A stretch of DNA of 7,686 bases from an uncultured Campylobacter sp. (GCF_938045405.1 NZ_CALIMW010000083.1:1-7686); one strand, 5' to 3'. Positions 1-5,875 are shown, counted from the stretch's first letter. Notes: generated from the letters alone by a model not told the origin. Program-made: numbers and translations.

Positions 1-10
1 TTTATTTCGT

Positions 11-87
11 GCGCTCGTAGCTCAGCTGGATAGAGCATTTGATTGCGGTTCAAAAGGTCGGGGATTCGAATTCCTCCGGGCGCACCA
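11..87 (+). tRNA. tRNA-Arg, anticodon GCG
   Basis: A full cloverleaf folds here: acceptor stem GCGCTCG with CGGGCGC (one T-G pair), D stem GCTC/GAGC, anticodon stem TTTGA/TCAAA around the loop TTGCGGT, and a T arm with TTCGAAT. It ends in an encoded CCA. The anticodon in the loop is GCG, which reads the arginine codon CGC and, by wobble, CGU. Most bacteria read these codons with an ACG anticodon that is edited to inosine, so the G34 form is worth noting. The gene sits 64 bp before aguA on the same strand. A TATAAT element between them suggests aguA has its own promoter. Confidence 0.95.
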
Positions 88-118
88 TCCACAAATATCT
101 TTTTAAACCGACCTTCGC

Positions 119-146
119 TATAATCCGTGAAATTTTAATCTTGGAG
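119..146 (+). promoter_or_regulatory. Probable aguA promoter -10 and ribosome binding site
   Basis: A perfect TATAAT lies at 119-124, downstream of a T-rich stretch (TCTTTTTAAA at 98-107). Campylobacter sigma70 promoters commonly rely on the -10 box and a T-rich upstream region rather than a clear -35. A GGAG at 143-146 is spaced correctly for the ATG at 152. No clear -35 is visible, and read-through from the tRNA gene is also possible. Confidence 0.5.
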
Positions 147-151
147 CAAAA

Positions 152-1144
152 ATGAGAGCATTCGCCGAATGGGAAGAGCAAGAGGCGCTTTTAGTGTCTT
201 TGCCGCACGCAGGTACCGATTGGGCGCCGTATTTAGGCGAGATACGGGCGGCTTATCGCGACTTTATCGCCGCTGCAGCGAGGTTTGAGCCGGTCGTCGC
301 GATCGCGCCGAACCGCGAGGATTTTGAGCAAATTTGCGGCGGCTTAGCAAACGCGAGCTTCGCGCAAATCGATACCGACGATACGTGGATCCGCGATTAC
401 GGCGCGATCGACGTAGAGGAGGGCGGTAAAATCACGGGGCTAAATTTTCGTTTCAACGCCTGGGGCGGCAAATTTGCAAGCGCCAAGGACGACGCGTTAA
501 ATTCCAAGCTTTACGCCGCGAATGCCCGTCCGCTGCGAGACGTAGATCTGATCTTAGAAGGCGGCAGCGTCGATTTTGACGGTGCGGGCACGATGCTGAC
601 TACGAGCGCGTGTTTGCTAAACGAAAATCGCAACTCCCTTAGCAAGGCCGAACTGGACGCGCGGCTGCGTGAAATTTTCGGGCTAAGAAACATAATCTGG
701 CTGGGACGCGGCTTCATCAAAGGCGATGATACCGACAGCCACGTAGACACCCTGGCGCGCTTTCTAAGCCCGCGCACTGTGGCTATTTCGTCGTGCGACG
801 ATCCGAGCGATCTGCACTACGCGGAGCTTGGCGCGATGAAGGATGAAATTTCATCGCTCGGATACGACGTGATCGAACTGCCGATCCCGCGCGCAATATT
901 TTATCAGGGGCGCAGGCTGCCCGCGACTTACGCAAATTTCGTCTTTTTAAACGGCGCGCTCATCGTGCCTACCTACGCAGACCCCGCAGATCCGCACGAT
1001 CCAAACCGCGCGGCGGACGAGCTGGCGCTGTCGCGTCTGCGTGCAGCGTGCGCGGATCGCGAAATAGTGGGGGTGAACGCGCGCGTTTTCATCCGCCAAA
1101 ACGGCTCGCTGCACTGCTCGTGTATGAATAAATTCAGGCTTTAA
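152..1144 (+). CDS. aguA: Agmatine deiminase (AguA, PPAD-type guanidino-modifying enzyme)
   Basis: This 330-residue cytosolic enzyme is predicted to hydrolyse agmatine to N-carbamoylputrescine and ammonia, the first step of the agmatine route to putrescine. The family signatures are visible in order: an N-terminal W-EEQEALLVSLPH block, DTWIRDYGAI (residues 77-86), LEGGSVDFDG (135-144), GDDTDSHVDTLARF (191-204) with the probable catalytic His197, and the C-terminal GSLHCSCMNKF with the probable nucleophile Cys322. The length is a little short of typical plant and proteobacterial AguA but normal for the epsilonproteobacterial group. aguB follows after 20 bp, which supports agmatine deiminase over a peptidylarginine deiminase role; the fold family is shared, so sequence alone would leave that open. 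The gene is visibly GC-rich compared with the pilin and integrase further right. Confidence 0.93.
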   Translation: MRAFAEWEEQEALLVSLPHAGTDWAPYLGEIRAAYRDFIAAAARFEPVVAIAPNREDFEQICGGLANASFAQIDTDDTWIRDYGAIDVEEGGKITGLNFRFNAWGGKFASAKDDALNSKLYAANARPLRDVDLILEGGSVDFDGAGTMLTTSACLLNENRNSLSKAELDARLREIFGLRNIIWLGRGFIKGDDTDSHVDTLARFLSPRTVAISSCDDPSDLHYAELGAMKDEISSLGYDVIELPIPRAIFYQGRRLPATYANFVFLNGALIVPTYADPADPHDPNRAADELALSRLRAACADREIVGVNARVFIRQNGSLHCSCMNKFRL

Positions 1145-1164
1145 ATTTAGATCGAAGGAAAAAT

Positions 1165-2355
1165 ATGAAAATTTTAAAAGTTGGACTGATTTCGCATAAA
1201 TTTGAAGGTACCAAGGCGCGCACGATAGCGCGCAGTATAGAGCTCATCGCGCGCGCAGCGGCGAAGGGCGCGCAATTAATCGTTTTGCAAGAGCTTCATC
1301 AGACGCATTATTTTTGCCAGCGCGAAAATACTGAAAATTTCGACTATGCGCAGGATTTCGAGCGCGATTTGCGGCTGTGGAGCGAGGTAGCGAAGAGATT
1401 TGGCGTCGTGCTGGTAAGCTCGCTTTTCGAGCGCCGCGCCGCGGGGCTGTATCACAATACCGCCGTAGTCTTCGAGCGCGACGGCTCTATCGCGGGGCGG
1501 TACCGTAAGATGCACATACCCGACGATCCGCAGTTTTACGAAAAATTTTATTTCACGCCGGGCGATCTGGGCTTTGAGCCCATAGATACGAGCGTGGGAC
1601 GGCTCGGCGTGCTCGTGTGCTGGGATCAGTGGTATCCCGAGGCGGCGCGCGCGATGGCGCTACGCGGTGCCGAGCTACTCATATATCCGACCGCGATCGG
1701 GTGGTTTGACGGCGACGGCGAGGACGAGAAGGCGCGCCAGTTGGAGGCCTGGGTCGCGGTACAGCGCGGGCATGCGGTGGCAAACTCCCTACCCGTAATC
1801 GCTGTAAATCGCGTAGGCTTTGAGAGCGCCGCGCTGAGCAAAGTCTCGCCGGATGAAATTTTATCCGGGGGAAATAAAATTTCGGCAGCAAACGACGGCG
1901 GAGCAGCCAGCGATAAAATTTTGCGCTCCGCGGATACGGGCGGCGAGAGTAAAATTTTAAGCGAGGGCGGAATTTTATCCTTTAATAACGGGGCGCTAAC
2001 GGATGGCGGCAAAATGGCGATCGGCGGCGAAATTTTGCCCGCGAAAAATGAGGCGGCGCGAGGGAATTTAAAGATTTCGATAGAGATCAAATTTAACGGC
2101 GAAACTTTAGAGGTGCTGCCGAATAAACAGCGCGTAGATCAGCTTGTCAGCGAAGAGGGGATTAGATTTTGGGGCAATAGCTTTGTTTTTGGCGCGCAGG
2201 GCGAACAGCTGTTTCGCGCAAATAGCACCGATGAGCTATGCGAAGTCGTAACCATCGATATGCAAAGATGCGAAAATGTGCGCCGCTGGTGGCCGTTTCT
2301 GCGCGATAGGCGCGTAGAGGAGTATGGAATTCTCACGAAGAGATACGGGCTGTAG
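1165..2355 (+). CDS. aguB: N-carbamoylputrescine amidase (AguB) with a large in-frame insert
   Basis: This nitrilase-superfamily amidohydrolase is predicted to hydrolyse N-carbamoylputrescine to putrescine, CO2 and ammonia. The Glu-Lys-Cys catalytic triad is present: E43 in LQELH, K115 in YRKMHIPDD, and C152 in VCWDQWYPEA. Further family blocks are GLYHNTAVVF (94-103), YPTAIGW (174-180), VIAVNRVGFE (211-220) and GIRFWGNSFV (332-341). Family members are usually about 290 residues; this one has 396. The excess lies between residues 221 and 331, where the two conserved blocks are normally only a few residues apart. The insert is low in complexity (repeated KILS, NKIS and GGEIL motifs, rich in G, A, S, N) and the frame stays open through it. 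The start has an AAGGA at 1155-1159. It forms an operon with aguA. Confidence 0.92.
   Translation: MKILKVGLISHKFEGTKARTIARSIELIARAAAKGAQLIVLQELHQTHYFCQRENTENFDYAQDFERDLRLWSEVAKRFGVVLVSSLFERRAAGLYHNTAVVFERDGSIAGRYRKMHIPDDPQFYEKFYFTPGDLGFEPIDTSVGRLGVLVCWDQWYPEAARAMALRGAELLIYPTAIGWFDGDGEDEKARQLEAWVAVQRGHAVANSLPVIAVNRVGFESAALSKVSPDEILSGGNKISAANDGGAASDKILRSADTGGESKILSEGGILSFNNGALTDGGKMAIGGEILPAKNEAARGNLKISIEIKFNGETLEVLPNKQRVDQLVSEEGIRFWGNSFVFGAQGEQLFRANSTDELCEVVTIDMQRCENVRRWWPFLRDRRVEEYGILTKRYGL
1849..2039 (+). repeat. Palindrome-rich AT-core repeats inside the aguB insert
   Basis: The insert in aguB contains several inverted repeats built on AAAATTTT-like cores in otherwise GC-rich DNA. GAAATTTTAT (1855-1864) pairs perfectly with ATAAAATTTC (1874-1883) across a 9-nt loop. 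CCGGAT (1849-1854) pairs with ATCCGG (1863-1868). GATAAAATT (1912-1920) pairs with AATTTTATC (1971-1979). GGCAAAAT (2008-2015) pairs with ATTTTGCC (2032-2039). All remain in frame and encode recurring KIL/NKI/EIL motifs. This could be a small palindromic element family that inserts within genes, or simple expansion of a low-complexity linker. Confidence 0.6.
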
Positions 2356-2404
2356 CATTCTGTATCTCGAATAGACATATGGTTTATCGGACGCGCACAG
2401 AATG
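2356..2404 (+). other. Inverted repeat directly after the aguB stop
   Basis: CATTCTGT (2356-2363) begins at the base after the aguB stop codon and is perfectly complementary to ACAGAATG (2397-2404), with 33 nt between. The downstream DNA has only a short T-run (AATTTTTAT at about 2413-2421), so this is not a standard intrinsic terminator. It may protect the 3' end of the aguAB mRNA. The role is unproven. Confidence 0.35.
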
Positions 2405-2482
2405 AAAGCAAATAATTTTTATGGTATCAATGTGTAGAGGCGCCGCCGAAATACATCAATAGACCAAATTGGTTTAAAATTT

Positions 2483-2507
2483 CGATTTTGAAATGCCCGC
2501 AAAATCG
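2483..2507. other. Perfect 8-bp stem-loop in the aguB-pilin intergenic region
   Basis: CGATTTTG (2483-2490) and CAAAATCG (2500-2507) form a perfect stem around a 9-nt loop. No T-run follows on either strand, so a classical terminator is unlikely. It lies 40 bp upstream of the pilin -35 and could be an operator or an RNA structure at the end of the aguAB transcript. Confidence 0.35.
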
Positions 2508-2546
2508 GACTTTGTAAATAAATTGTAAAAAATTTGCCAAAAACTA

Positions 2547-2575
2547 TTGACAATTTTTAAATTTTTCTCTATAAT
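2547..2575 (+). promoter_or_regulatory. Strong sigma70-type promoter of the pilin gene
   Basis: TTGACA at 2547-2552 and TATAAT at 2570-2575 are both exact consensus hexamers at the ideal 17-bp spacing. The DNA upstream (2521-2546) is AT-rich with A-tracts, resembling an UP element. Transcription should start near 2582, about 50 nt ahead of the pilin ATG. A perfect consensus -35 is uncommon in Campylobacter and predicts high constitutive expression. Confidence 0.8.
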
Positions 2576-2587
2576 TACGCCAAGTTT

Positions 2588-2624
2588 CGCATATAGGTAT
2601 GCGGGATGAATTTTATATAAGGAG
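2588..2624 (+). promoter_or_regulatory. 5' UTR hairpin and ribosome binding site of the pilin mRNA
   Basis: CGCATA (2588-2593) pairs perfectly with TATGCG (2598-2603) around a TAGG loop, only a few bases after the expected transcription start. Hairpins at the extreme 5' end are known to stabilise abundant mRNAs such as ompA. The ribosome binding site AAGGAG (2619-2624) lies 6 bp from the ATG and outside the hairpin, so it stays accessible. Confidence 0.5.
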
Positions 2625-2630
2625 TAAACC

Positions 2631-3134
2631 ATGAAAAAAGGTTTTACTATGATCGAGTTGATCTTTGTTATCGTTATTTTAGGTATCTTGGCAGCTGTTG
2701 CTATACCAAGACTTGCAGCTACTCGTGATGATGCAGAAATCGCAAAAGCTGGTACTAATGTTACCACGATTGTATCGGATCTTGGCTCTTATTATACATC
2801 ACAAGCGAAATTTGCTGACGATCTTAAGTCTATGACAAATGTAGCAATAGATCCAGGCACAGGTTTTGTTGGTGAACTTAAGTCCGGTGGTAAAAAGTGC
2901 TTAAAAGTTACATTGAAAGATTCTGTTGCTGCGAATGGTACTGCTGGTATTGTTCCTGCTTATTTAAAAGTAGAGAAAGGTGCTGAGAATGGTGCTTCAA
3001 TCTGCACTAAGCTATATGCGGATCCTTCAATTAATGAAATCTTAAATAAGAAATTTAAGTATGTAGATAATGTAGATGGTAAGGAAAAAGAACTTGATGG
3101 TTTTGCAATTAGTGGTGTTGCTGTAGTTAAATAA
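2631..3134 (+). CDS. Type IV pilin-like / type II secretion pseudopilin
   Basis: This 167-residue protein begins MKKG|FTMIELIFVIVILGILAAVAIP, a textbook class III prepilin signal. The leader is short and basic, Gly4 precedes the cleavage site, Phe5 would become the methylated N-terminus, and Glu is at mature position 5. The hydrophobic helix spans roughly residues 5-27. The C-terminal globular part has two cysteines, Cys90 and Cys125, suited to the disulfide-bounded D-region of pilins. It needs a prepilin peptidase (PilD type) and assembly ATPase encoded elsewhere. No pilus or secretion gene adjoins it. It has its own strong promoter and terminator, so it is probably a monocistronic, highly expressed major pilin or pseudopilin. 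Codon use is more AT-rich than in aguAB. Major pilin and major pseudopilin cannot be told apart from this sequence. Confidence 0.85.
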   Translation: MKKGFTMIELIFVIVILGILAAVAIPRLAATRDDAEIAKAGTNVTTIVSDLGSYYTSQAKFADDLKSMTNVAIDPGTGFVGELKSGGKKCLKVTLKDSVAANGTAGIVPAYLKVEKGAENGASICTKLYADPSINEILNKKFKYVDNVDGKEKELDGFAISGVAVVK

Positions 3135-3150
3135 GTTAATATTTAACTTA
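3132..3150 (+). other. Perfect inverted repeat over the pilin stop codon
   Basis: TAAGTTAA (3132-3139) and TTAACTTA (3143-3150) are perfectly complementary around TAT, and the first three bases are the stop codon. It lies just ahead of the intrinsic terminator. It may be a 3' mRNA-stabilising hairpin or chance in AT-rich DNA. Confidence 0.3.
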
Positions 3151-3158
3151 TAATATAG

Positions 3159-3186
3159 GGGTCTAACTTTATGTTAGACCCTTTTT
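3159..3186 (+). terminator. Rho-independent terminator of the pilin gene
   Basis: GGGTCTAAC (3159-3167) pairs perfectly with GTTAGACCC (3173-3181) across a 5-nt loop and is followed by TTTTT (3182-3186). It starts 24 bp after the stop codon. The 9-bp stem and T-run make this a convincing intrinsic terminator. Confidence 0.9.
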
Positions 3187-3189
3187 ACG

Positions 3190-3229
3190 TTTATAAGTAC
3201 AAAAATAATATTTTTATAAGTATTATTTT
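3190..3229. repeat. Short AT-rich direct and inverted repeats upstream of the tRNA pair
   Basis: TTTATAAGTA occurs at 3190-3199 and again at 3213-3222. AAAATAATA (3202-3210) is the perfect complement of TATTATTTT (3221-3229). The whole stretch from 3187 to about 3310 is strongly AT-rich and holds no gene. These repeats may be chance in biased DNA or a curved upstream region of the tRNA promoter. Confidence 0.3.
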
Positions 3230-3288
3230 ATATTTGAAATTATTAAGTCTAATTTAAATATAACTTTTAATTTTTTAAATATTTTTAT

Positions 3289-3319
3289 TTGAATATTACT
3301 TCAAAGATTAGTGTATATT
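3289..3319 (+). promoter_or_regulatory. Probable promoter of the tRNA-Gln/tRNA-fMet transcript
   Basis: TATATT at 3314-3319 lies 12 bp ahead of tRNA-Gln, with a weak TTGAAT at 3289-3294 (19-bp spacing) and T-rich DNA before it. The position suits a short-leader tRNA transcript. The -35 is doubtful. Confidence 0.4.
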
Positions 3320-3331
3320 TTAGTTTTAAAT

Positions 3332-3406
3332 TGGGGTATAGCCAAGCGGCAAGGCAATTGGTTTTGGTCCAATCATTCGGAGGTTCGAATCCTCCTACCC
3401 CATCCA
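3332..3406 (+). tRNA. tRNA-Gln, anticodon TTG
   Basis: Acceptor stem TGGGGTA pairs with TACCCCA, the anticodon stem is ATTGG/CCAAT around TTTTGGT (anticodon TTG), and the T arm contains TTCGAAT. The terminal CCA is encoded. It is probably co-transcribed with the initiator tRNA 37 bp downstream. Confidence 0.96.
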
Positions 3407-3443
3407 TTTGGAGAATTTAAAAATTTATTCGCACTTCTTGTAT

Positions 3444-3518
<75 letters not shown>

Positions 3519-3593
3519 AACACCCATTACAAGGGCATTTGATAAAATCTTAAAATATTCTTATTTTTCTAATGGAAAGTATTAAGCTTATTT

Positions 3594-3623
3594 TAAGCGT
3601 ATGGATCACAACGCTTATTTTTT
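3594..3623 (+). terminator. Probable intrinsic terminator of the tRNA transcript
   Basis: TAAGCGT (3594-3600) pairs with ACGCTTA (3611-3617) across a 10-nt loop and is followed on the plus strand by TTTTTT (3618-3623). On the minus strand the stem is not followed by a T-run, so it acts on transcription coming from the tRNA genes rather than from the convergent integrase. Confidence 0.5.
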
Positions 3624-3625
3624 AC

Positions 3626-4492
3626 TTAAACGGAATTCATCAAATTTTCGATAGTATTTTTCGATTGTTTTATATTGGCAGTGATATATTTTTGAGTAGT
3701 AATGATATTCGTATGACCGAGAGTAAAACTTACCTGCTCGATCGGAAGCTTAAGATAATTAATGCAATATGTGCCGATAAGATGCCTTATATCGTGAAGC
3801 CTGATTTTAGGTAGATTATTCCTCTTAAGCAAAGAATTCCAACTTCTACGTAAATCAACAAATTTTGTTTTAGTAGCAGGATTGATAAAGACGTAGCTAT
3901 TTAGTTGATTATTCTGTTTTGCAGCTATATAGCGCTTTAATAGCCTTTTATAAAGCTCGTCGCTCATAGAATAAACCATATCACGCTTAGCTTTATTGAT
4001 TTGAAAAGGTATGACGTAAGTTTTAGTCTTTAAATTTACGTCGCTCCAGCGCAAGCTTAAAACCTCATTTTTACGCCTGCCGTGGAGTAGAAAAAAGAAT
4101 ATATCGGCACTATCAGCTTCATTTTCACAGATAGCTTTTATAAATTGCCTTTGGACGGATAGCGGATAATCAAAGTATCGTTTATTGTCAAATTTAGGCA
4201 ACTCGACAAAGTCGCAGGGATTTTTAGTTATAAGCTCAAGCTTTTGAGCGAATTTAAAGATTACGTGCAGCTTTGCAAGGATATTTTTAACGGTCTTGAT
4301 TTTATAATCAGCCTTGATTAAGCCGTTACAGAGCCTTTGAATATCCAAAAAGCTTATATCGCTTACATCTTTTTCGCCTAAACTTGAAGCTATATGTTTC
4401 TTATACATCGATATATCGCTTTCTAAAGTGTGCTTACGAAGTATCAACTCGTAAAATTCTACGTAATCATTAAAAAGCTTATTAAGTAGCAT
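3626..4492 (-). CDS. Tyrosine-type site-specific recombinase (integrase)
   Basis: This 288-residue protein has a complete tyrosine recombinase catalytic domain: Arg140 in LHGRRKNEVLSLRW, a probable Lys at 167-169, His233 and Arg236 in LHDIRH, His260 in LGHTN, and the nucleophile Tyr269 in TTQKYI. Residues 1-100 form an alpha-helical SAM-like core-binding domain. It is shorter than many phage integrases and seems to lack the extra N-terminal arm-binding domain. An AGGA lies before the ATG, 8 bp after the stop of the upstream fragment, so the two are co-transcribed. The gene converges on tRNA-fMet, a common arrangement for integrated islands. It is more AT-rich than aguAB, which fits acquisition. 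The exact element it served is unknown. A 15-bp segment encoding residues 261-266 matches a CRISPR spacer to the right. Confidence 0.88.
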   Translation of the reverse strand: MLLNKLFNDYVEFYELILRKHTLESDISMYKKHIASSLGEKDVSDISFLDIQRLCNGLIKADYKIKTVKNILAKLHVIFKFAQKLELITKNPCDFVELPKFDNKRYFDYPLSVQRQFIKAICENEADSADIFFFLLHGRRKNEVLSLRWSDVNLKTKTYVIPFQINKAKRDMVYSMSDELYKRLLKRYIAAKQNNQLNSYVFINPATKTKFVDLRRSWNSLLKRNNLPKIRLHDIRHLIGTYCINYLKLPIEQVSFTLGHTNIITTQKYITANIKQSKNTIENLMNSV

Positions 4493-4500
4493 AAAAAATC

Positions 4501-5013
4501 CTAAATCCTACAAAAACAATCTTTCAATGGTTCATCATCGAAATCAAAAAGCCCACCTTGTCTATCAGATTTTTTAAAAACCCTCTCCATATCGATGCAA
4601 GTTCTTTTCTTGCTAAACCAATATTTGTTTTGGATATTCTCGCCTTGCTTCTCAAGTTGAAACAATCTAGCTTCAATCTGTTTCATATATTCCCAATCTT
4701 TAGGGAAATGCTTCCAAACTTGAAAAAAGCTTCTATCGCTTTGAGCCGGGCAAAAGCTGCAACCCGTGCGAGTGAAATATCTATACAACGAGTTTTCCAT
4801 TTCGCGCTCTCGTAAATATGCTGCACAGTCCGTCTCGCTCATTCCAAAGTCGTCTATGAGCGGATAAAGAAACTCATTGCCTGCCATCTTTCTATGAATT
4901 TCAGACGTAGTGTAGCCTATGTAAATTTTGTATTCTTTGACGCCTTCCTCTTTAACCCAACGCTCAAACGGGCGGGTTTTTGACTCTCTACGCCAGGTGC
5001 AAGGCAGTTTCAA
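4501..5013 (-). pseudogene. C-terminal fragment of a PAPS-reductase-family protein, truncated by the CRISPR array
   Basis: About 170 residues are open, resembling the C-terminal part of phosphoadenosine phosphosulfate reductase-family proteins common on phages and islands. The visible features are CTWRRESKTRPFERWVKE (5-22), YIGYTTSEIHR (31-41), PLIDDFGMSE (51-60), and GCSFCPAQSDRSFFQVW (84-100) with a Cys85-x2-Cys88 pair. It ends in CFCRI. The N-terminal nucleotide-binding part with the family's SGGKDS-type P-loop is missing. The only in-frame start is a TTG at 5011-5013 inside the first CRISPR repeat, so gene-like DNA ends at about 5006. No matching N-terminal half is found beyond the array. 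It is probably a non-functional relic of the same mobile element as the integrase. The precise substrate class cannot be told. Confidence 0.75.
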
Positions 5014-5491
5014 TTCCCAACGGGATGGAATTCTACGTTACTACGCTCATCAACCCGCCGAATATCATTACTAGTTTCAATTCCCAACGGGATGGAATTC
5101 TACCCTAATATCATCAAGAGCTGTGTTCCGTAAAATACCGTTTCAATTCCCAACGGGATGGAATTCTACAATTTGAGAAGTCGCCTGATCTTTGCTAGAA
5201 AGTGTTTCAATTCCCAACGGGATGGAATTCTACTCTCGGTATTTTTAGGGCTTTTTGGGATATTTTGTTTCAATTCCCAACGGGATGGAATTCTACTAGC
5301 AAAGGTTTTTTGAGAATTTTTGCTTATTTTGAGTTTCAATTCCCAACGGGATGGAATTCTACCCGTTCGAGTAGAAAAATAGCTTTGAGCGAGCTGTTTC
5401 AATTCCCAACGGGATGGAATTCTACAAATCTCTGAATTCTTTATATTGCCGAATTTTGCGAGTTTCAATTCCCAACGGGATGGAATTCTAC
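5007..5491 (-). CRISPR. CRISPR array, 8 repeats and 7 spacers, probably type I-B
   Basis: Eight identical 30-nt repeats begin at 5007, 5074, 5140, 5204, 5267, 5333, 5396 and 5462. Each starts GTTTCAATTCCC and ends GGAATTCTAC on the plus strand. Spacers are 37, 36, 34, 33, 36, 33 and 36 nt. Read on the minus strand the repeat ends in ATTGAAAC, the known 5' handle of type I-B and some type III crRNAs, so transcription runs leftwards from the cas1 side. The newest spacers should then be on the right. The leader-distal repeat (5007-5036) shows no degeneration, although terminal repeats often decay, and it abuts a truncated gene. Within the repeat AATTCC and GGAATT can pair. No protospacers could be searched; spacers 4 and 5 are T-rich. 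Confidence 0.98.
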
Positions 5492-5587
5492 AGCACGAAT
5501 TTTCCCATTTTTCTAGGTAGAAAGTGTTAGGAGTATATATTTTTATGCCTTAAAATGGACTAAATTTAAAAAAGCTCCCGATTGCTC

Positions 5588-5607
5588 AATGCCCAAAATT
5601 AGGCATT
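5588..5607. other. Stem-loop in the CRISPR leader
   Basis: AATGCC (5588-5593) pairs perfectly with GGCATT (5602-5607) across an 8-nt AT-rich loop. It lies upstream of the proposed pre-crRNA promoter. It could be a protein-binding site for leader-directed spacer integration or transcription control; this is inference from position only. Confidence 0.35.
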
Positions 5608-5718
5608 TCAGAATCTTAAAAGCAACTTTATCGCTATCTATATGTATCGTGAGTGCAAATGTTAAAATCTAAATATAAAGATATTCAAAAATCTAAGTGT
5701 AAATAATAAAAAGCTGAA

Positions 5719-5875
5719 ATTTTAAAAGCATATGCGTTTTTAAAGCCAATTCGTTCGCCGTTCCGTGCTTCAGATCAAATTTATTTCAAAAGCACATGCA
5801 TTTTAAGAGGGCGCAATCTATGGGCGTAAGTGATTCTAGTCAAAATTTCAAAAGCACGAATGAGCTTAAAAGCCC
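5719..5875 (-). repeat. Three degenerate dyad repeats at 62-64 bp spacing
   Basis: Related units of about 30 bp occur at 5719-5747, 5783-5812 and 5845-5875. On the plus strand they share ATTTYAAAAGCA near their starts, followed by T- or A-rich sequence and a GCC/GGC-containing end. Each is an imperfect inverted repeat: on the minus strand the first two read AAAA-N-GC-ATRT-GC-TTTT, and the third has AAGC/GCTT. Gaps are 35 and 32 bp. A weaker relative of the core (TTAAAAGC) lies at 5616-5623. They could be tandem weak terminators that insulate the array from cas transcription, regulator sites, or a decayed array with a different repeat. Confidence 0.55.

Noticed and set aside
1626..2090. Long minus-strand open frame of 154 codons opposite aguB.
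   Set aside because: It is a shadow of the GC-rich aubB coding strand and its low-complexity insert (aguB), with no family resemblance.
3572..3814. Plus-strand open frame of 80 codons after the tRNA-fMet gene.
   Set aside because: It lies largely antisense to the conserved catalytic end of the integrase, crosses a probable terminator and has no convincing ribosome binding site.
4085..4095. 11-nt match (GAGTAGAAAAA) between spacer 6 and the integrase gene.
   Set aside because: It is short, A-rich and internal to the spacer; matches of this length are expected by chance in a window of this size.
4757..4764. CTGCAACC in the PAPS-reductase fragment as a possible duplicate of the tRNA-fMet 3' end.
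   Set aside because: Only 8 nt match and it lies inside conserved coding sequence (GCSFCPA region), so it is not a credible attachment repeat.
5166..5468. Open frame of about 100 codons within the array repeating RIPSRWELK (and a plus-strand frame repeating FQFPTGWNST).
   Set aside because: Both are translations of the CRISPR repeats and spacers, with no ribosome binding site; they are not protein-coding genes.
5518..5528. TAGAAAGTGTT in the leader recurs at the junction of spacer 3 with the repeat at 5204.
   Set aside because: It is an 11-nt match with three bases in the repeat; this could be chance and no longer duplication surrounds it.
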